From: Limnephilus marmoratus | Lineage: Eukaryota; Arthropoda; Insecta; Trichoptera; Limnephilidae | DNA length: 64,000 nt | NCBI GenBank assembly: GCA_917880885.1 | Contig: OU862922.1 | Location: forward strand, 25,730,627-25,794,626 | Direction of reading: 5' to 3' | In this document: positions 20,491 to 32,175 of the stretch, piece after piece | Position numbering within the stretch: the stretch's first letter is position 1 | Layout: every line of letters starts with the position of its first letter | The notes under the pieces: generated by a model | The model's input: only the letters and a program-made list of their open reading frames with translations | The model's database searches: none | What the model was told of the DNA's origin: nothing | Position numbers and translations under genes: made by a program

Positions 20491-21678
20491 AAAAAGCTGG
20501 GCTGGCTTTCCTGACTGATTTCGATAATAAATAAATAACCGAGCGCCGAGAACAACTTCCTACTTACAACTGTCAAAAAACGTCAGCAAACAACGGATCG
20601 TTATCCATTTATCTGACCAAAATCGGTCCGTAAAGCATTAACCGCTACATAACCGACCGGTAGCCTTGCGAAAGTTTTTAAAACGACAAAATCATGCGGT
20701 AGACCAAATATTAGTTAAAAATTGTATCAAGGGCGACTAACGGATGGTTGTAAAGCCGGCCCTTAGTCATTGTGAATTGTTCGTTATTATTTAATCGTTG
20801 GAATATCATCTGCAGTCATGCAAGGTAACGATGAGAAGTTATCGATACAATCCTTATCCATCGACCGTGCTAGGGAAGCTGGACTTGCCTGTATTTGCCA
20901 AGCATTTGCGACAATCGACTAGTGATAAGCGTGTAGACGTAGCATAAAAATACACATATCCATACTTGTTGCCTGTCTAAAAAGTGGAATAATTTGTTTT
21001 CAAGGCAATTAATAACAATAACAATTTAGTGTATTTTCTTCCTAATGTACCTAACCGTCATCGCAAATAATTTTATTCTTGGGTACACGAGTATGTTCCT
21101 CATATAATTTTTACAGTATAATTTCATACTCTGTGGAAATAAGCTAACGAAAATTTCATTTTTGTACAAAACTCCCTTACACGCGTTTTGCAACATTCGG
21201 GTCTATCGTTTTCACAAATGTAAATGCAATAAGGACCCTTCACAATACCTTCAGAGGGTAGAATTTCCCCTAACTGAGTTTGGGGGCTCAGCTAAAGGGG
21301 TCCTCGTCCTGTCATTTAAATCGGTAAAGTGAATTCCGCCATAAAACCTACTGAGAACTGAGCACCGCTGAGCCTCGAGCAGTCTGGGCCCGGTCGATTA
21401 AATAAACCCTCTCGCTCTCGATTCTGCAATATTTGAAAATGGAATTGATTCGAATTCTAAATTATGGTGATAATATCTCTTTTCTGATCATTGAAGATTT
21501 AATTAATAATTTATTGATTTTGCGGTTTTCTAGACGCCTAAGGTTTCCACGGTGTCGTATCGCAGAAGATTTACAAATGCAAGGACTGCCTTTTTGAGGA
21601 AATTTTTGAGGCCGGATGGAGCGAGGGAAGAGTGTTGACTTGTTAGAAAGGATGACCGCTTAACTCAATGACGTACAT
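20491..21678. other. No gene recognised
   Basis: About 1.2 kb of apparently unique sequence without coding or repeat features that I can identify. Confidence 0.5.
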
Positions 21679-21762
21679 CTACAAAACCTCTTTTGAAAAG
21701 TCATCAAAAGTGATGAAAAAAAACAACTAAAAATAGGTTAAATAGGTTACTTTAGGTTATGG
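21679..21762. repeat. One arm of foldback family Q
   Basis: TTTTGAAAAGTCATCAAAAG and a following TAGGTTA-rich part match an arm of the elements at 31.8 and 52.4 kb. It ends where a SINE B tail begins. Confidence 0.5.
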
Positions 21763-22414
21763 TTTTTTTTTACATTAACTCCACACAGGAGGTCCGGAGG
21801 AAAATAATAACCCTCAGGCTTGTTTCATCTTAGGGAATGCTGTGTGGATAGTGTTTTTAAGGAATGGAAGCAGAGGAGAGGGCTAGGAACGGAAAAGGTT
21901 TGAGGGGTAGGTTGGAATCTGGGGTTCAGTGTGTCCTGGTCATCCGCCGCCAAGACCTAGACAAACCTCACCCCAAGAACCCGGGCACCCCTGCTAAATC
22001 ACCAATCGGGATCACCTATGGCAGAGATGGCGGTGAAGGTGGAGGGTATTTAAGAAAAGGTAGAAGAGGAAGTTCTGGGAAGGAGGGGTGGGTAGGATTC
22101 TAGGGGTCAGTGTGTCCAGGAGTGACGGACGTATGAATCCATCCTTTTAACTGCGGTGCAAGATGATGGGTCGATGGATTCTGGCTGGAGAAGTCAAAAG
22201 ATCTTCTCAACCAATCTCTCTCGATCCGACCCGCCACACAGCAGGTGGGCAGATACATCGGCCGCCAAGACCTTGACAAACCTCACCCCACGAACCGGGC
22301 ACCCCTGCTAAGTCACCAAACGTAGCGTATCACTAGCGGTGACCTATGGAAGAGGTATTTGTTTTCCCATAAATGGTTCACGGGGCGGCGGTACTTATAC
22401 CTTCGTCCCAAAAT
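21763..22414 (-). mobile_element. SINE-like retroposon, family B, copy 2 (composite)
   Basis: The minus-strand sense tail is T9 at 21,763, followed by TACATTAACTCCACACAGGAGG. The body blocks appear twice (GGGTAGG...GTGTCC twice; CCGCCAAGACCT twice). The copy is therefore a fusion of two overlapping family members. No coding function. Confidence 0.75.
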
Positions 22415-23317
22415 GCATGGGCTATTTTTCAAACAAAAATTTCATAATTTCAATCAGTTTTCAAAGGGGTATTGAAATGCCACTTTGTTGAGTTGTCGTT
22501 TAGAAAGTTCCTATTCAGATTTGGTCACTACATCCCACCTGTTTAAGCCTTTTCGAGCAACAGTAGATGATAATCTGTCATTAGGGGGTCTAAGAATGTT
22601 TTCAATTATGTAGCTTCTAGCGGACCACTAGCCTAATGGTCGGTAGACCACGGCTCTTTGCACGTAGGCATTTGCGGCTCTTCAGACATTATCTCCAATT
22701 TGACTTCCACTCCACCAGTTTTATGTGATAGAGCCGCCGAACGAACTTTGACTCGATCAGCATCAGTGTTGCTAACATCCCTCATACCGCAGTTTACAGT
22801 GGACTTGGAACGCGAGATGTATTGAACTCACTCAGAACGTATAGTCACTCAGAACATTGGTTTAAATACCGAAGACAGATTTAAACTTTAAAGTGATTCT
22901 GCCTATGACTTCACAAGCTTACATTATTATTGTTACATTTGGAACAAAAAATAGTTTACCTCCGAATTTTTGAGAATTTTATCGGATAAAATTGGAATTT
23001 TATTTTATAATTTTTCTCGGAACATGAGAATGGTTTCCTTCTAGTGAAGTTGAAAGCCTGACATGGACGCCAAGCTCTTCCAGAATAGACACTTTTCTCT
23101 CTACAACTGCAATAGATCTATTTAAGAAAGTTCAGTAGGATTATTAATCCGATACTTCTACGCCCAGAGAACAAATAAATTATTTTTCACCAATGGTGTC
23201 ATCTTATCAATATATTTGTGTCCTTTAATTTACAAGTGCCATAAAAATAAGTATGTTTGATTATTAGAGTGAATTTTTTAAAATAGTTCTGTAGAATATC
23301 TTCAAGTTGTACAGATT
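22415..23317. other. No gene recognised
   Basis: About 0.9 kb of apparently unique sequence. Confidence 0.5.
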
Positions 23318-23855
23318 TCGATGAAATTTCCGCAACCGGGATCGAAAAGAAGAAGATGGAGAGATACGAAATTACGAATGTTAGAGGAGAGCGCTAACAT
23401 TTACAGCGACAAAATCGATGCGAAAATTGCGAAAATGTTTAATAAAACACGACTCGTTTAACCTTTCAAAGGCCAGGAACGCGCCCGCGCGCGAGACTGG
23501 AATTTCAAAAAAGAATATTAATTCAAATAATTTGGATGCGATTTTAAATTTTATTCCATTAATTTATAACATAAAATAAAGCTTAAAATAGCTTCCTCCA
23601 TTCTTGTTATTAAGGTAATTTAAAAAAGGTAAGGTAAAAAACCCTGGCCCTTGACAGGTTAAAATAGAGCCAAAATCTCGTGGGAGCTGTGTCAAGCACA
23701 ATTTAAAGAAACATTGTGAATTTTTTCAAACATGTAACTTTTAAAATAACCCAAACAGACTTGAAAAAAATAATTTTCGGAGCGTACTTTGCGATTTTTT
23801 TCTGTAGAGGGAATTTCATATAATTTACGTTTCGGCGTGGGGAATGTATAGATAT
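23318..23855 (+). repeat. Dispersed repeat O, copy 1 (carries MITE and BEL/Pao insertions)
   Basis: This sequence matches the complement of 44,635-44,959 along its length, from CGCAACCGG through GAAGATGGAGAG, ATAAAACACGACTCG and CGTTTCGGCG to GGGGAATGT. Relative to that copy it has a 197-bp MITE inserted at TTAA and the BEL/Pao element inserted at GATAT. A few bases of repeat resume at 29,162. Confidence 0.85.
23462..23658. mobile_element. TTAA-type (piggyBac-like) MITE, 197 bp
   Basis: The ends CCTTTCAAAGGCCAGG and (complement) CCTGTCAAGGGCCAGG are inverted repeats flanked by TTAA on both sides (23,458-23,461 and 23,659-23,662). The homologous sequence at 44.8 kb has a single TTAA at this point, which proves insertion with TTAA duplication. 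No coding sequence. The GC-rich CGCGCCCGCGCGCG tract near the left end may form secondary structure. Confidence 0.93.
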
Positions 23856-24317
23856 TGGTTGGGCATTTACACAATCATAGCTACACTTACCTACATACAT
23901 CTACACATTATAACATAGACTCTGTGCTCGTAGTTTGATTGTCACATGTATCCCATCCCTAGCAAGTTCCTTCCCAATCCAATCCCATCCCTACGAACCG
24001 TTACCATAACAATCAGTTAAATACAAAATCAGTGTGTCGTCAATCGAACCTCGCGTAAGCATACAATTTTACGCTCCCGCATTTTATACCCGCATATGAA
24101 AAATAAAATACCGCGATAAACGTGTATGAACAAAGGCTACTCATGAGAGAAGAGAAGTAGACACCACAAGATTCCTCAGTAAGTCCTTTCCTTCCTTATG
24201 TGCATTCATTCTATTTGTGCAGTGGTCTAACATACACTCAAAAACACACCCGCAAGGTCCTTCGACAAACGCATTCATTCGCATCACACACATAAACACT
24301 TCCCGCAAAATCATTCA
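23856..24317 (+). repeat. 5' LTR of BEL/Pao element
   Basis: 462 bp, beginning TGGTTGGGCATTTAC and ending AAAATCATTCA (TG...CA). It differs from the 3' LTR at two sites (AACAATC/AATAATC and GATAAACG/GATACACG). It should contain the element promoter and transcription start. I could not place a TATA box with confidence. Confidence 0.93.
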
Positions 24318-24334
24318 TGGCCCAAACGAGCCGG
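24318..24334 (+). other. Candidate primer binding site
   Basis: TGGCCCAAACGAGCCGG directly follows the 5' LTR, where a tRNA 3' end would prime minus-strand DNA synthesis. The leading TGG fits a tRNA CCA end. I cannot assign the tRNA. Confidence 0.55.
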
Positions 24335-24893
24335 AGATATAAACCATTTTAAAATATATCTTAAAAACTTTAAAAGTGTATTAAGATCAACCGCAGTTTA
24401 ATTATTACACGCATTATTTATGTTCTATAGCCATTTTGTCATTTGAATTATTTGTTATTTTTGCTAGTTGCCAAAACAATTGATTTCTTTGACAATCAAC
24501 AAGTCAATTTGATTTGAATTTTCGAATTTATTTTAAAATACATAATAGTACTGTCTAGACTAGTAGTGTCTAGCGATTATATTAACCGCGGTAAGTGGGT
24601 ACTCAGGTACGTAGTAGTTACTTCGATATACAACTTATAATATAATCCAATTCGATCGTCACATATTGATTACGCATAATTTAATACATTTTAATTCAGT
24701 GCTATTAACCCCTTACGGTTGTCAGGGTCAAATTTACCCAACTGTTAACCCCTAATAGTTGTCGGGGTCAACGTGGACCGCACTTAACATTGCGTGTAAA
24801 TTAAATATTTAATTTAATCGTTTCAAATAAACATTATAAGCATATTCTTGGACTGTATTATTGTTACATTTTATAATTAATCAGAACAAGAAG

Positions 24894-25067
24894 ATGTCTA
24901 CAACCGCACCGTCTGGTTCATCGTCACGGGATGACAGACGTCTGAAAAGACTAAAAGCGAAGCTAGCTTCTAGTTTTGCGACATTACAGTCAGTTTTTGA
25001 CAAAATAAAGACATCGTCTGATAGTGTACAAATCGTCAAGCATTTTTATCGGGCGCTGGGACCGTAG
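24894..25067 (+). pseudogene. BEL/Pao gag, N-terminal piece (frameshifted)
   Basis: 58 codons with basic and coiled-coil-like character (RRLKRLKAKLASSFATLQ) begin at ATG 24,894. A TAG closes the frame at 25,067, but the next frame continues with Gag-like sequence into the long open frame. A one-base indel near 25,060 is therefore the likely break. An upstream in-frame ATG at 24,861 is less likely. As Gag it would have formed the capsid of virus-like particles. Confidence 0.7.
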
Positions 25068-25120
25068 AAAGAATCCGTTCGGAATTCATAACGATTCTAG
25101 ACGAAAAAGTCGACTGTGAA

Positions 25121-28100
25121 TTGGAAATTAATCCAGAAGCAGTCGCGGAGTACACTCAACTGAACGCATTTGAGGAAATGTATGGCGTCATTAAATTTAC
25201 CGAGTCAAGCATGCTTTTAAATCCTGTAGAAAAACCGCGTCGTCCGATTAAATTACCGCCACTAGAAATTTTATGCTTTGACGGAAATCTGGAAAATTGG
25301 CCGCTCTCTTATGAGACCTATGTCTCTGTTATTCATTCAAATAGTTCATTGGACAATTCTGAAAAGATGCAATATCTCATGTCCAAGTTGACGGGAAAGG
25401 CATTAACTATTTGTAAGACGATCACACCCATCGGTACAAATTACCAGGTGATCTGGAATGCCTTATGTAATAAATATAACGATCATCGCATTCTCGCAGA
25501 ATCATACTTTGACCGGTTATTAAAAATGCCTGTGGTTAATTCGGTCACGCCCTCTTCCTTAGAAAATTTTGCAGACACATATTCGACAAACATCGCCGCA
25601 CTGAAACAGTTGGAAATTAAAGATCTCGGAGAATTTATGTTGCTACATCTGGGTCTTAAACGCCTTGATATAGAGACAGTAAAAGCTTTCGAATCTTCTA
25701 TTCGAGACAATGAAAGTTTTCCATCAAGCTCAGAATTAATTGAATTTGTAAGAGTACAGCAAAGAATACTTACTCGTGCGCAAGTTACGCAAGCATCATC
25801 CACCCGCCTCAGTTCAAATAATAATAATATTTCCGCTAAATCGCAAAGCACAAATTCCGCAAAGACATTTATAAATGTCGAGAAAAGTGACAATCACTCC
25901 ATTGACATTTGTTTTTGTTGTCAAAAGGGATCGCACCTTTTATATCAATGTTCTAAGTTTATTAGTCTAGAACCACGCGATCGATTTAATTTCATTAAGT
26001 CATCCAATACGCAAGTTTGTGTGAACTGCCTTAGTACTAGGCACAACACAAGATCATGCAAATCGAAGAGTACGTGTAAATCATGCGCTCTCACTCACCA
26101 TACTTTATTGCATTTCAAGCAAACTGATATGCAAAAACCACAGTCAGACCCAATACCATCTTCCATGTTACAAACAGATAGCGATAATAATATCTCAGAG
26201 ACTCCGAATCCAGTATCGCTGTGTGTGACAAACTCGTACTGTCGTGAAAATACAACAGTACTTTTGGGAACCGCCGTTTGTTTAACTCGAGATCTTAAGG
26301 GTCAGGTACAGACAATACGTGCGCTAATCGATAGCGGCTCCCAAAGGGACATTGTTACGCGTAAATGCTGTTCACGTTTAAATCTTACGGTACAATCATC
26401 TCCCAGCACTTATGTCACGGGAATAGGTGATGTAAGAAATCTAACAAAAGGAATGACTTGTCTCAAACTGTTCTCCCAATATAACGATACTCACTCGTAT
26501 ACGATTCAACCGTATGTGGTAGAAAGTATCACTAGCAAACTGCCTACCGTTAATATAAACCGCGCTTCATTATCGTATCTCGACAATTTACCCTTAGCAG
26601 ATAAAACTTTCTGTATACCTGGTGAGATTGATATTATTTTGGGATGTGACATGTTTGCTCGCATTTTAAAGGCTAACAAAATATCAGGTCCTCCTGGTCA
26701 GCCGTTTGCAATTGAAACTACTTTAGGGTATTTAATCTTAGGCACTGCTCCGACGATGATTGAAACCCCAAGTAACTACGACACGCAATCATTTTGTACG
26801 TTCGCAGAAAACAAGGATTTTTCTCCTTCACGCTTCTTTGAATTGGAAGATATTCCGGACGAGAAGTTTTTAACGCCTGATGAACAAGAATGTGAGAAAC
26901 AATTCAAGCTCACAACTTCTCGTAACACGACAGGTCGTTATATTGTCGCGTTACCATTTCGAAAAGGTCCATCAGTCCTTGGCGCGTCGTTGCCGGCAGC
27001 CGAGCAGAAGTACCGACCTCTCGAACGCCGCTTAAAATTCCAACCCACCATAAAAATTGAATATGACAAAATATTGTGCGAATACCTTCAGAAAAGTTAC
27101 ATTTCCCCAGATGACATTTCTGATTTACCGCATTACGAAATCCCGCATCATATCGTAGTTCGCGAAGATAAACTGACAACCAAAATCCGGATAGTGCTGG
27201 ACGCAAGTATGAAATCCGATTCTGGTTATTCGCTTAATGATATCTTATACACCGGTAATAATTTACAAGGCGATCTGTTTCGCATTATCCTCAATTTTCA
27301 ACTATTCGCCGCGAAAGGATTCGATCTTGTAAAATTCTCCGGTAATTCTCCAAACTTTTTGTCCACGATTCCTTCAGATCGCCGTATCAAGGAACATGTG
27401 GAATTTAATCTCAATGAAAACCTAAAACTACTAGGTCTCCATTGGATTCCCGCTTCTGATAATTTTATATTTGTTGTAAATTCTGATGAAAGAGCTTGCA
27501 TCAAACGAAACAGCCTATCGACGATTGTTCGTCTTTGGGATTTGATGAGTTTCGTCGTACTGGTTGTTTTATTAGCTAAACTTATAATTAAATCTCTATG
27601 GGAGTACAACCTGGATTGGGACGATCCTCCTCCTGACACCATTGTCACGCTTGGGCGTCAGCTTGAAAAGGAATTGCCATTATTGCAATCTATTAAAATT
27701 CCTCGGTTTTTAGGTATCGAATACCAATGTGTATTAACACTTATCGGGTTTTCTGATGCAAACGAACGCGCATTATACTTACATGTTTACTGTCCAAATA
27801 CTAACAAAACCACAATTAGCTTATTATGCGCCAAATCTAAGGTCGCTCCTGCGAAGACGATTTCACTTGCGCGTCTAGAATTATGTGGAGCGATGGTACT
27901 TGCCCAATTAATGCGTAAGGTCAGTAATACCTACGCATCAAATTCGATAGTTCATACAACTTTAGCCTTTTGTGACAGCACAGTTGCGCTAGCATGGATA
28001 AATTCACTGCCCGCTAAATGGCAGCCCTTCATTGCTAACCGCGTATCACAAACTATACGTGCTTTAAAATTAATCCCAACCGCAATTCCCAATAATGGGA

Positions 28101-28129
28101 GATTTACCCGCATACCGCATACTCTTTAA
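25121..28129 (+). pseudogene. BEL/Pao Gag-Pol, open but internally deleted (1002 codons)
   Basis: Domain order: Gag capsid region of the DUF1759 type (~45-200, with LPPLEILCFDGNLENWPLSY); zinc knuckles CFCCQKGSHLLYQC (~263) and CVNCLSTRHNTRSC, then a third CX2CX4H type; aspartic protease with catalytic ALIDSGSQ (~402); RT entry (PLERRLKF ~628, then KIRIVLDASMKS). At ~residue 730 the sequence jumps from the RT finger to the thumb (KGFDLVKF). The palm with its catalytic aspartates (YVDD region) is missing, although the reading frame is kept. An RNase H-like part with SLARLELCGAMVLAQ and FCDSTVALAW (~915-958) ends in the minisatellite. Integrase is absent. The natural start lies upstream in another frame, and the methionine given is only the first in frame. 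Confidence 0.88.
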
Positions 28130-28506
28130 CCTCATACCGCATACCCCTTACCTCAAACCGCATACAGCATACCGCAAACCGCATAACGTATACCGCATAC
28201 CGCATACCGCATACCGCATACCGCATACCGCATACCGCATACCGCATACCGCATACCGCATACCGCATACCGCATACCGCATACCGCATACCGCATACCG
28301 CATACCGCATACCGCATACCGCATACCGCATACCGCATACCGCATACCGCATACCGCAAACCGCATACCGCATACCGCATACCGCATACCGCATACCGCA
28401 TACCGCATACCGCATACCGCATACCGCATGCCGCATACCGCATTCCGCATTCCGCGTATCGCATACCGCATACCGCATTACGCATACCGCAAATCATGTA
28501 CCGCAG
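28106..28506 (+). repeat. Heptamer minisatellite (ACCGCAT)n
   Basis: About 50 units, with roughly 35 near-perfect between ~28,184 and ~28,430 and increasing divergence toward both sides. Seven is not a multiple of three, so any frame without a stop in the first three units stays open. This explains the four overlapping 107-140-codon frames on both strands. The repeat begins where the RNase H homology stops, so expansion or replacement of element sequence is likely. Confidence 0.95.
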
Positions 28507-28687
28507 GACAGTGGTAAAACTTTACCCTTTACCTTCGCAATAACATAGTCCGTTGACTTAGCCATCAGATATTGCATCTATGGCCCTTCTTTTAGCTTTA
28601 AGTCTCACCAATTTTTAAATTTTGTTTATAAAGTGATACTTAATGCACTCTTATGGTTTATGGAAGTGGATTCTTTCATCCCCTTCC
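28507..28687 (+). other. BEL/Pao 3' internal region
   Basis: Non-coding remnant of the element interior between minisatellite and polypurine tract. No integrase motif was seen. Confidence 0.6.
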
Positions 28688-28699
28688 AGGCGGGGGGCA
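28688..28699 (+). other. Candidate polypurine tract
   Basis: AGGCGGGGGGCA immediately before the 3' LTR is the expected position of the plus-strand primer. Confidence 0.65.
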
Positions 28700-29161
28700 T
28701 GGTTGGGCATTTACACAATCATAGCTACACTTACCTACATACATCTACACATTATAACATAGACTCTGTGCTCGTAGTTTGATTGTCACATGTATCCCAT
28801 CCCTAGCAAGTTCCTTCCCAATCCAATCCCATCCCTACGAACCGTTACCATAATAATCAGTTAAATACAAAATCAGTGTGTCGTCAATCGAACCTCGCGT
28901 AAGCATACAATTTTACGCTCCCGCATTTTATACCCGCATATGAAAAATAAAATACCGCGATACACGTGTATGAACAAAGGCTACTCATGAGAGAAGAGAA
29001 GTAGACACCACAAGATTCCTCAGTAAGTCCTTTCCTTCCTTATGTGCATTCATTCTATTTGTGCAGTGGTCTAACATACACTCAAAAACACACCCGCAAG
29101 GTCCTTCGACAAACGCATTCATTCGCATCACACACATAAACACTTCCCGCAAAATCATTCA
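28700..29161 (+). repeat. 3' LTR of BEL/Pao element
   Basis: 462 bp, same boundaries as the 5' LTR, two substitutions by eye. Followed by the GATAT duplication. Confidence 0.93.
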
Positions 29162-29175
29162 GATATTATCTTCAA

Positions 29176-29285
29176 AAATAACATATATTTTTTTTAAGAG
29201 CTTAAAAACTTCAAATATTTAATGGGGGATACGGAAGAAATCGGTAGAAATTTGGGTTGCGGGCCCTTTAAACTGCTGGGTTAAT
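29176..29285 (-). repeat. Repeat shared with 43.5-43.6 kb
   Basis: On the minus strand ACCGATTTCTT-CGTAT and CTCTTAAAAAAA-ATATATGTTATTTTTG match 43,530-43,610. Class unknown. Confidence 0.5.
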
Positions 29286-29296
29286 TTTAGGTTTAA

Positions 29297-29965
29297 GAGC
29301 GTTTAACCAGCCAGCGGACGAAAATCCACATTTCGTCGAAAGTTGTTCTTCCGATCGTGCTGGGCGGTTACAATAAGAAAGATTAATTATTCTCCGTACC
29401 AGCTTTTTTAAATTATAACTCAATATCGAATTTATTTCAATCCAAATTAGCTTTAATTTATACCTTCATCCAAAAATGCTGAAAGGCGTGATATTATAAG
29501 TATTTATCATTTTTCAATAATGTCTAAATTTAATAAGAATGTTAAAAAAATCTGAAATATATTAGTTTGTAAGTGCGCAAATAAATACACAAATGGACCA
29601 ATTTTCGTCAAGAAACACATGTACGTACATATTTTTTAATGATTTTATTGAAACTAAAATAAAATTCTAATACATAACTCTGCTAGATAATGCATTGATT
29701 TATTTTACTGCATGATTACATTATTTGAAATGGGTGTGGTATAATACAAAAACTTTTTTGAAAATTTAACAAATCTGCCAACGACCTATGGAATAATCTT
29801 ATTATACTGAAAATTAAAAAAAAAATTAAAAATTTATTACATACGAATGCTAGATAAAAGAACAATCTTTCGAAATCCATTTATAATTTTTTGTGGAAAA
29901 GAGTCAATACGTCTAAAAACTTTTTTGAAAATGACGTATTTCCGGTTTTCTCTGGTAATTCCCTC
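29297..29965. mobile_element. TTAA-bounded DNA element, copy 2
   Basis: 669 bp between TTAA at 29,293-29,296 and 29,966-29,969. The ends are GAGCGTTTAACCAG and (complement) GAGGGAATTACCAG. The body matches 12.65-13.14 and 56.5-57.2 kb. No coding sequence. Confidence 0.72.
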
Positions 29966-29969
29966 TTAA

Positions 29970-30528
29970 GCTGCTAAAAATACTTGCAGATATTGCAGCT
30001 CTTAAAAATTACTTGCTTTATTTCAGCTTTACAGTTTCTAAGAGTAATTTAAACTTGTTATCGCAATCAGACGGACATTGACCTTGAATTTGAGATCGTT
30101 TGATCTTCAATTCTCAAGGTTGTCTTGTTCTTCAAAAGAAAGAACATGAGAGAGAACAAACGCAACCTTAGATTAGTCCTTCCAGTAGATTCCTTTCGCA
30201 CTGTTGAAAAAATCAAACTTATAGGGTTTATTAAATTTCTGCCCATTCAGACGAACCAAAATTATCTTTAAATTAGAATCCGAATCCTTACAAAATTGAG
30301 GTAATACCGATCATTGATGAAAATACTCCTACGTAGAAATAAATTTACTACCAAGAAAATGGTTGGGTACTTTCAATGGGTTATTTTCATTTAGGAAACG
30401 GAACAAACCCAATTATGTTATTTAAAGAGCTTTTTTCGAGACTAGTTCATTGCAGTTCTCAAAAGATAAAATGTGCGAATATTCAGAGTTAAAGCAATTA
30501 ATTCATTAGGTGTTTGATAACAAGTACA
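29970..30528. other. No gene recognised
   Basis: Unique-looking sequence. A local inverted repeat around ACCTTGAATT...AATTCTCAAGGT (30,080-30,125) was noted. Confidence 0.45.
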
Positions 30529-30966
30529 ATTTGGGAGGCGGGTATGGGCACCGCCGCCCCTGGAACGATTTGTTGGATAACTAACACCTCTGCCATAGGT
30601 CACCCCAAGTGGTTCGGTACGTTTGGTGACTTAGCAAGGGTTCCCGGGTTTGTGAGTGTGAGGTTTGTCCAGGTTCTAGCGGCGGATGCTTCTGCCCTCC
30701 TGCTGCATGGTGGGCCGGATCAAGATAGACTGATTGAGGAAGGCCTTTTTACCTTTTGAGCCGGACTCTCGACCCATCGCCTTCCACCGCAGTTGGAGGG
30801 ATGGATTGATAAGTCCGTCACTCCTGGATACACTGACCCCCCCCTCAGATTCCTACCCACCCTCATATCTTTATCCTTCCCAGAACTTTCTACCCTTCTC
30901 TTTCCTAAAACGACTCTCCACACAGCATCCCCTCAGGGCCTCCTGTGTGGAGCTAATGTAAAAAAG
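30529..30966 (+). mobile_element. SINE-like retroposon, family B, copy 3
   Basis: Sense orientation on the plus strand: starts TTTGGGAGGCGGGTATGGG, passes the CACCCCAAGTGGTTCGGTACG and GGGTTCCCGGGTTTG blocks, and ends CCTCCTGTGTGGAGCTAATG then TAAAAAA. Near full length relative to most copies, but it lacks the tRNA-like head seen at 56.0 kb. Confidence 0.8.
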
Positions 30967-31032
30967 TACAATTAGGTACTTAGTTAATTTCTTGCTTAAA
31001 ACAAAGCTTTAGAGTATAATCTAAAACTCGTA

Positions 31033-31401
31033 TTTACCTCCTTGGTCGAGGGGTAAGGCTCTTGACTCGCAATCCGAAGGTCGCGGGGTCGGATTCCGGC
31101 GTGCGCAAATAATTTTTATCTTATTAATTTGTGATATTTCACAAATTAATTAATAAAAAAAATATATATATGGTATATTTGCGGCACGTTCAAGAGTGAA
31201 ATATACTCTCAATATCGCCCACCACCACGTAAGACCACCATTAAGCATTGAAGCGTTGCTTAAAATGGCTTTAGCCGTGTTTGGTGATCAGATCTGAATA
31301 GCTAGGCACTTCTCCTTTCCCTCCCAACAATACTAATTGGGGATGCCATAGTTTCACTGGCTCCAGACGGGAGCAGCAAGGACTCTTGAGAGGTATTCAC
31401 G
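31033..31401 (+). mobile_element. tRNA-headed SINE, family A, copy 2
   Basis: The head has GGTCGAGGGGTAAGGCTC and GGTCGCGGGGTCGGATTCC (decayed A and B boxes). The body contains GCACGTTCAAGAGTGAA, GTTTGGTGATCAGATCTG and GGGGATGCCATAGTTTCACT, and ends GAGGTATTCACGTAAAAAC. Confidence 0.8.
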
Positions 31402-31812
31402 TAAAAACAGATATCGAACTGTCATTAAGTGAAAAACGGGGTGGCAATGTAGTTCATAGTCTTTTCACAGTGGAGACACTGGCGCACTTGTGAGGTGTAA
31501 CTTTAAAAAATTTACATAAATATTAAACCTTATTTGTTTGATTACAGCTATTAGATATGATAATATAGTCTTCTCATATGTATGTACATTCCGTGTACAT
31601 TAACTTAGCGGGTACAAATTCTCATTGCATGAACAAAATATTACATGTAGGTAGGTAGGTGCAATCAAAAGTGAAAATAAGAATAAACATATATTCATTT
31701 TTCTTTCAAATTTAATACAGTGCAATCTTCGACGAAGTATATCTGAGTGCAATAGAAAATAATTTATAAAAAAAACAACAACATCAGGTACTTAGGAAAC
31801 TGCTTGAAAAGT
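31402..31812. other. No gene recognised
   Basis: AT-rich, with a short GTAGGTAGGTAGGTG run near 31,648. Confidence 0.45.
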
Positions 31813-31949
31813 GGTCCCATGACAACACAGAATCATGCAACTCCTACACCCTTTGAAAAGTCATTAAAAGTTTTGAAAAAAATTGAAAAATAGCCCACAA
31901 CCTAACCTAATTAAACGTTTATTAATATATTATAATAATATATATTTTG

Positions 31950-32175
31950 ATAGAAAGCAGTCACTTTGTGGTTTGACATATTGAATGAAATCAAACGATA
32001 ACTTGGTTTGTAAACACAATTTATTTAATTTTTATAATACCGACTGGTTTCGCTTTAATCAAACATTTTCTACTCATTTTATACCCTGAAGATGCTTGAG
32101 TAAAGCGAAACCGGTCGATATTATAAAAATTAAATAAATCGTGTTTACAAACCAAGTAATTGTTTTATTTCATAT
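31950..32175. mobile_element. Penelope-like tail in hairpin arrangement
   Basis: Arms with ACTTGGTTTGTAAACAC and ATTATAAAAATTAAATAAAT pair over ~70 bp around a centre with ACCCTGAAGATGCTTG. The right arm contains GCGAAACCGGTCG. PLE ends often carry inverted pieces of their terminal repeat, which this matches. Confidence 0.6.
32086..32116 (+). ncRNA. Hammerhead-like motif P4
   Basis: CTGAAGA, T, stem GCTT/AAGC with loop GAGTA, then GAA, ACCGGT, C. The core is as in P2 and P3, but stem II has a different, still paired sequence. Inferred catalytic RNA, unproven. Confidence 0.42.

Larger units (their letters stand above)
23856..29161 (+). mobile_element. BEL/Pao LTR retrotransposon, 5.3 kb, internally deleted
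   Basis: Two 462-bp LTRs enclose 4.4 kb, flanked by the 5-bp duplication GATAT (23,851-23,855 and 29,162-29,166). The coding content is BEL/Pao: gag with zinc knuckles, aspartic protease, and parts of RT and RNase H in a single frame. The catalytic core of RT, the integrase and any envelope-like gene are absent, and a heptamer minisatellite occupies the 3' end. The LTRs differ at only two positions by eye, so insertion was recent although the body is defective. This suggests mobilisation of an already deleted form. Confidence 0.93.

Noticed and set aside
25483..27648. Minus-strand frames of 98-136 codons across the BEL/Pao body
   Set aside because: Antisense to the Gag-Pol frame, with no known motifs.
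28106..28506. CRISPR-like array
   Set aside because: Units are contiguous 7-mers without spacers, inside a eukaryotic retrotransposon.
28104..28517. Four long open frames (107-140 codons) on both strands
   Set aside because: All are translations of the 7-bp minisatellite. Because seven is not divisible by three, every frame repeats the same seven codons and stays open. There is no evidence of a gene.
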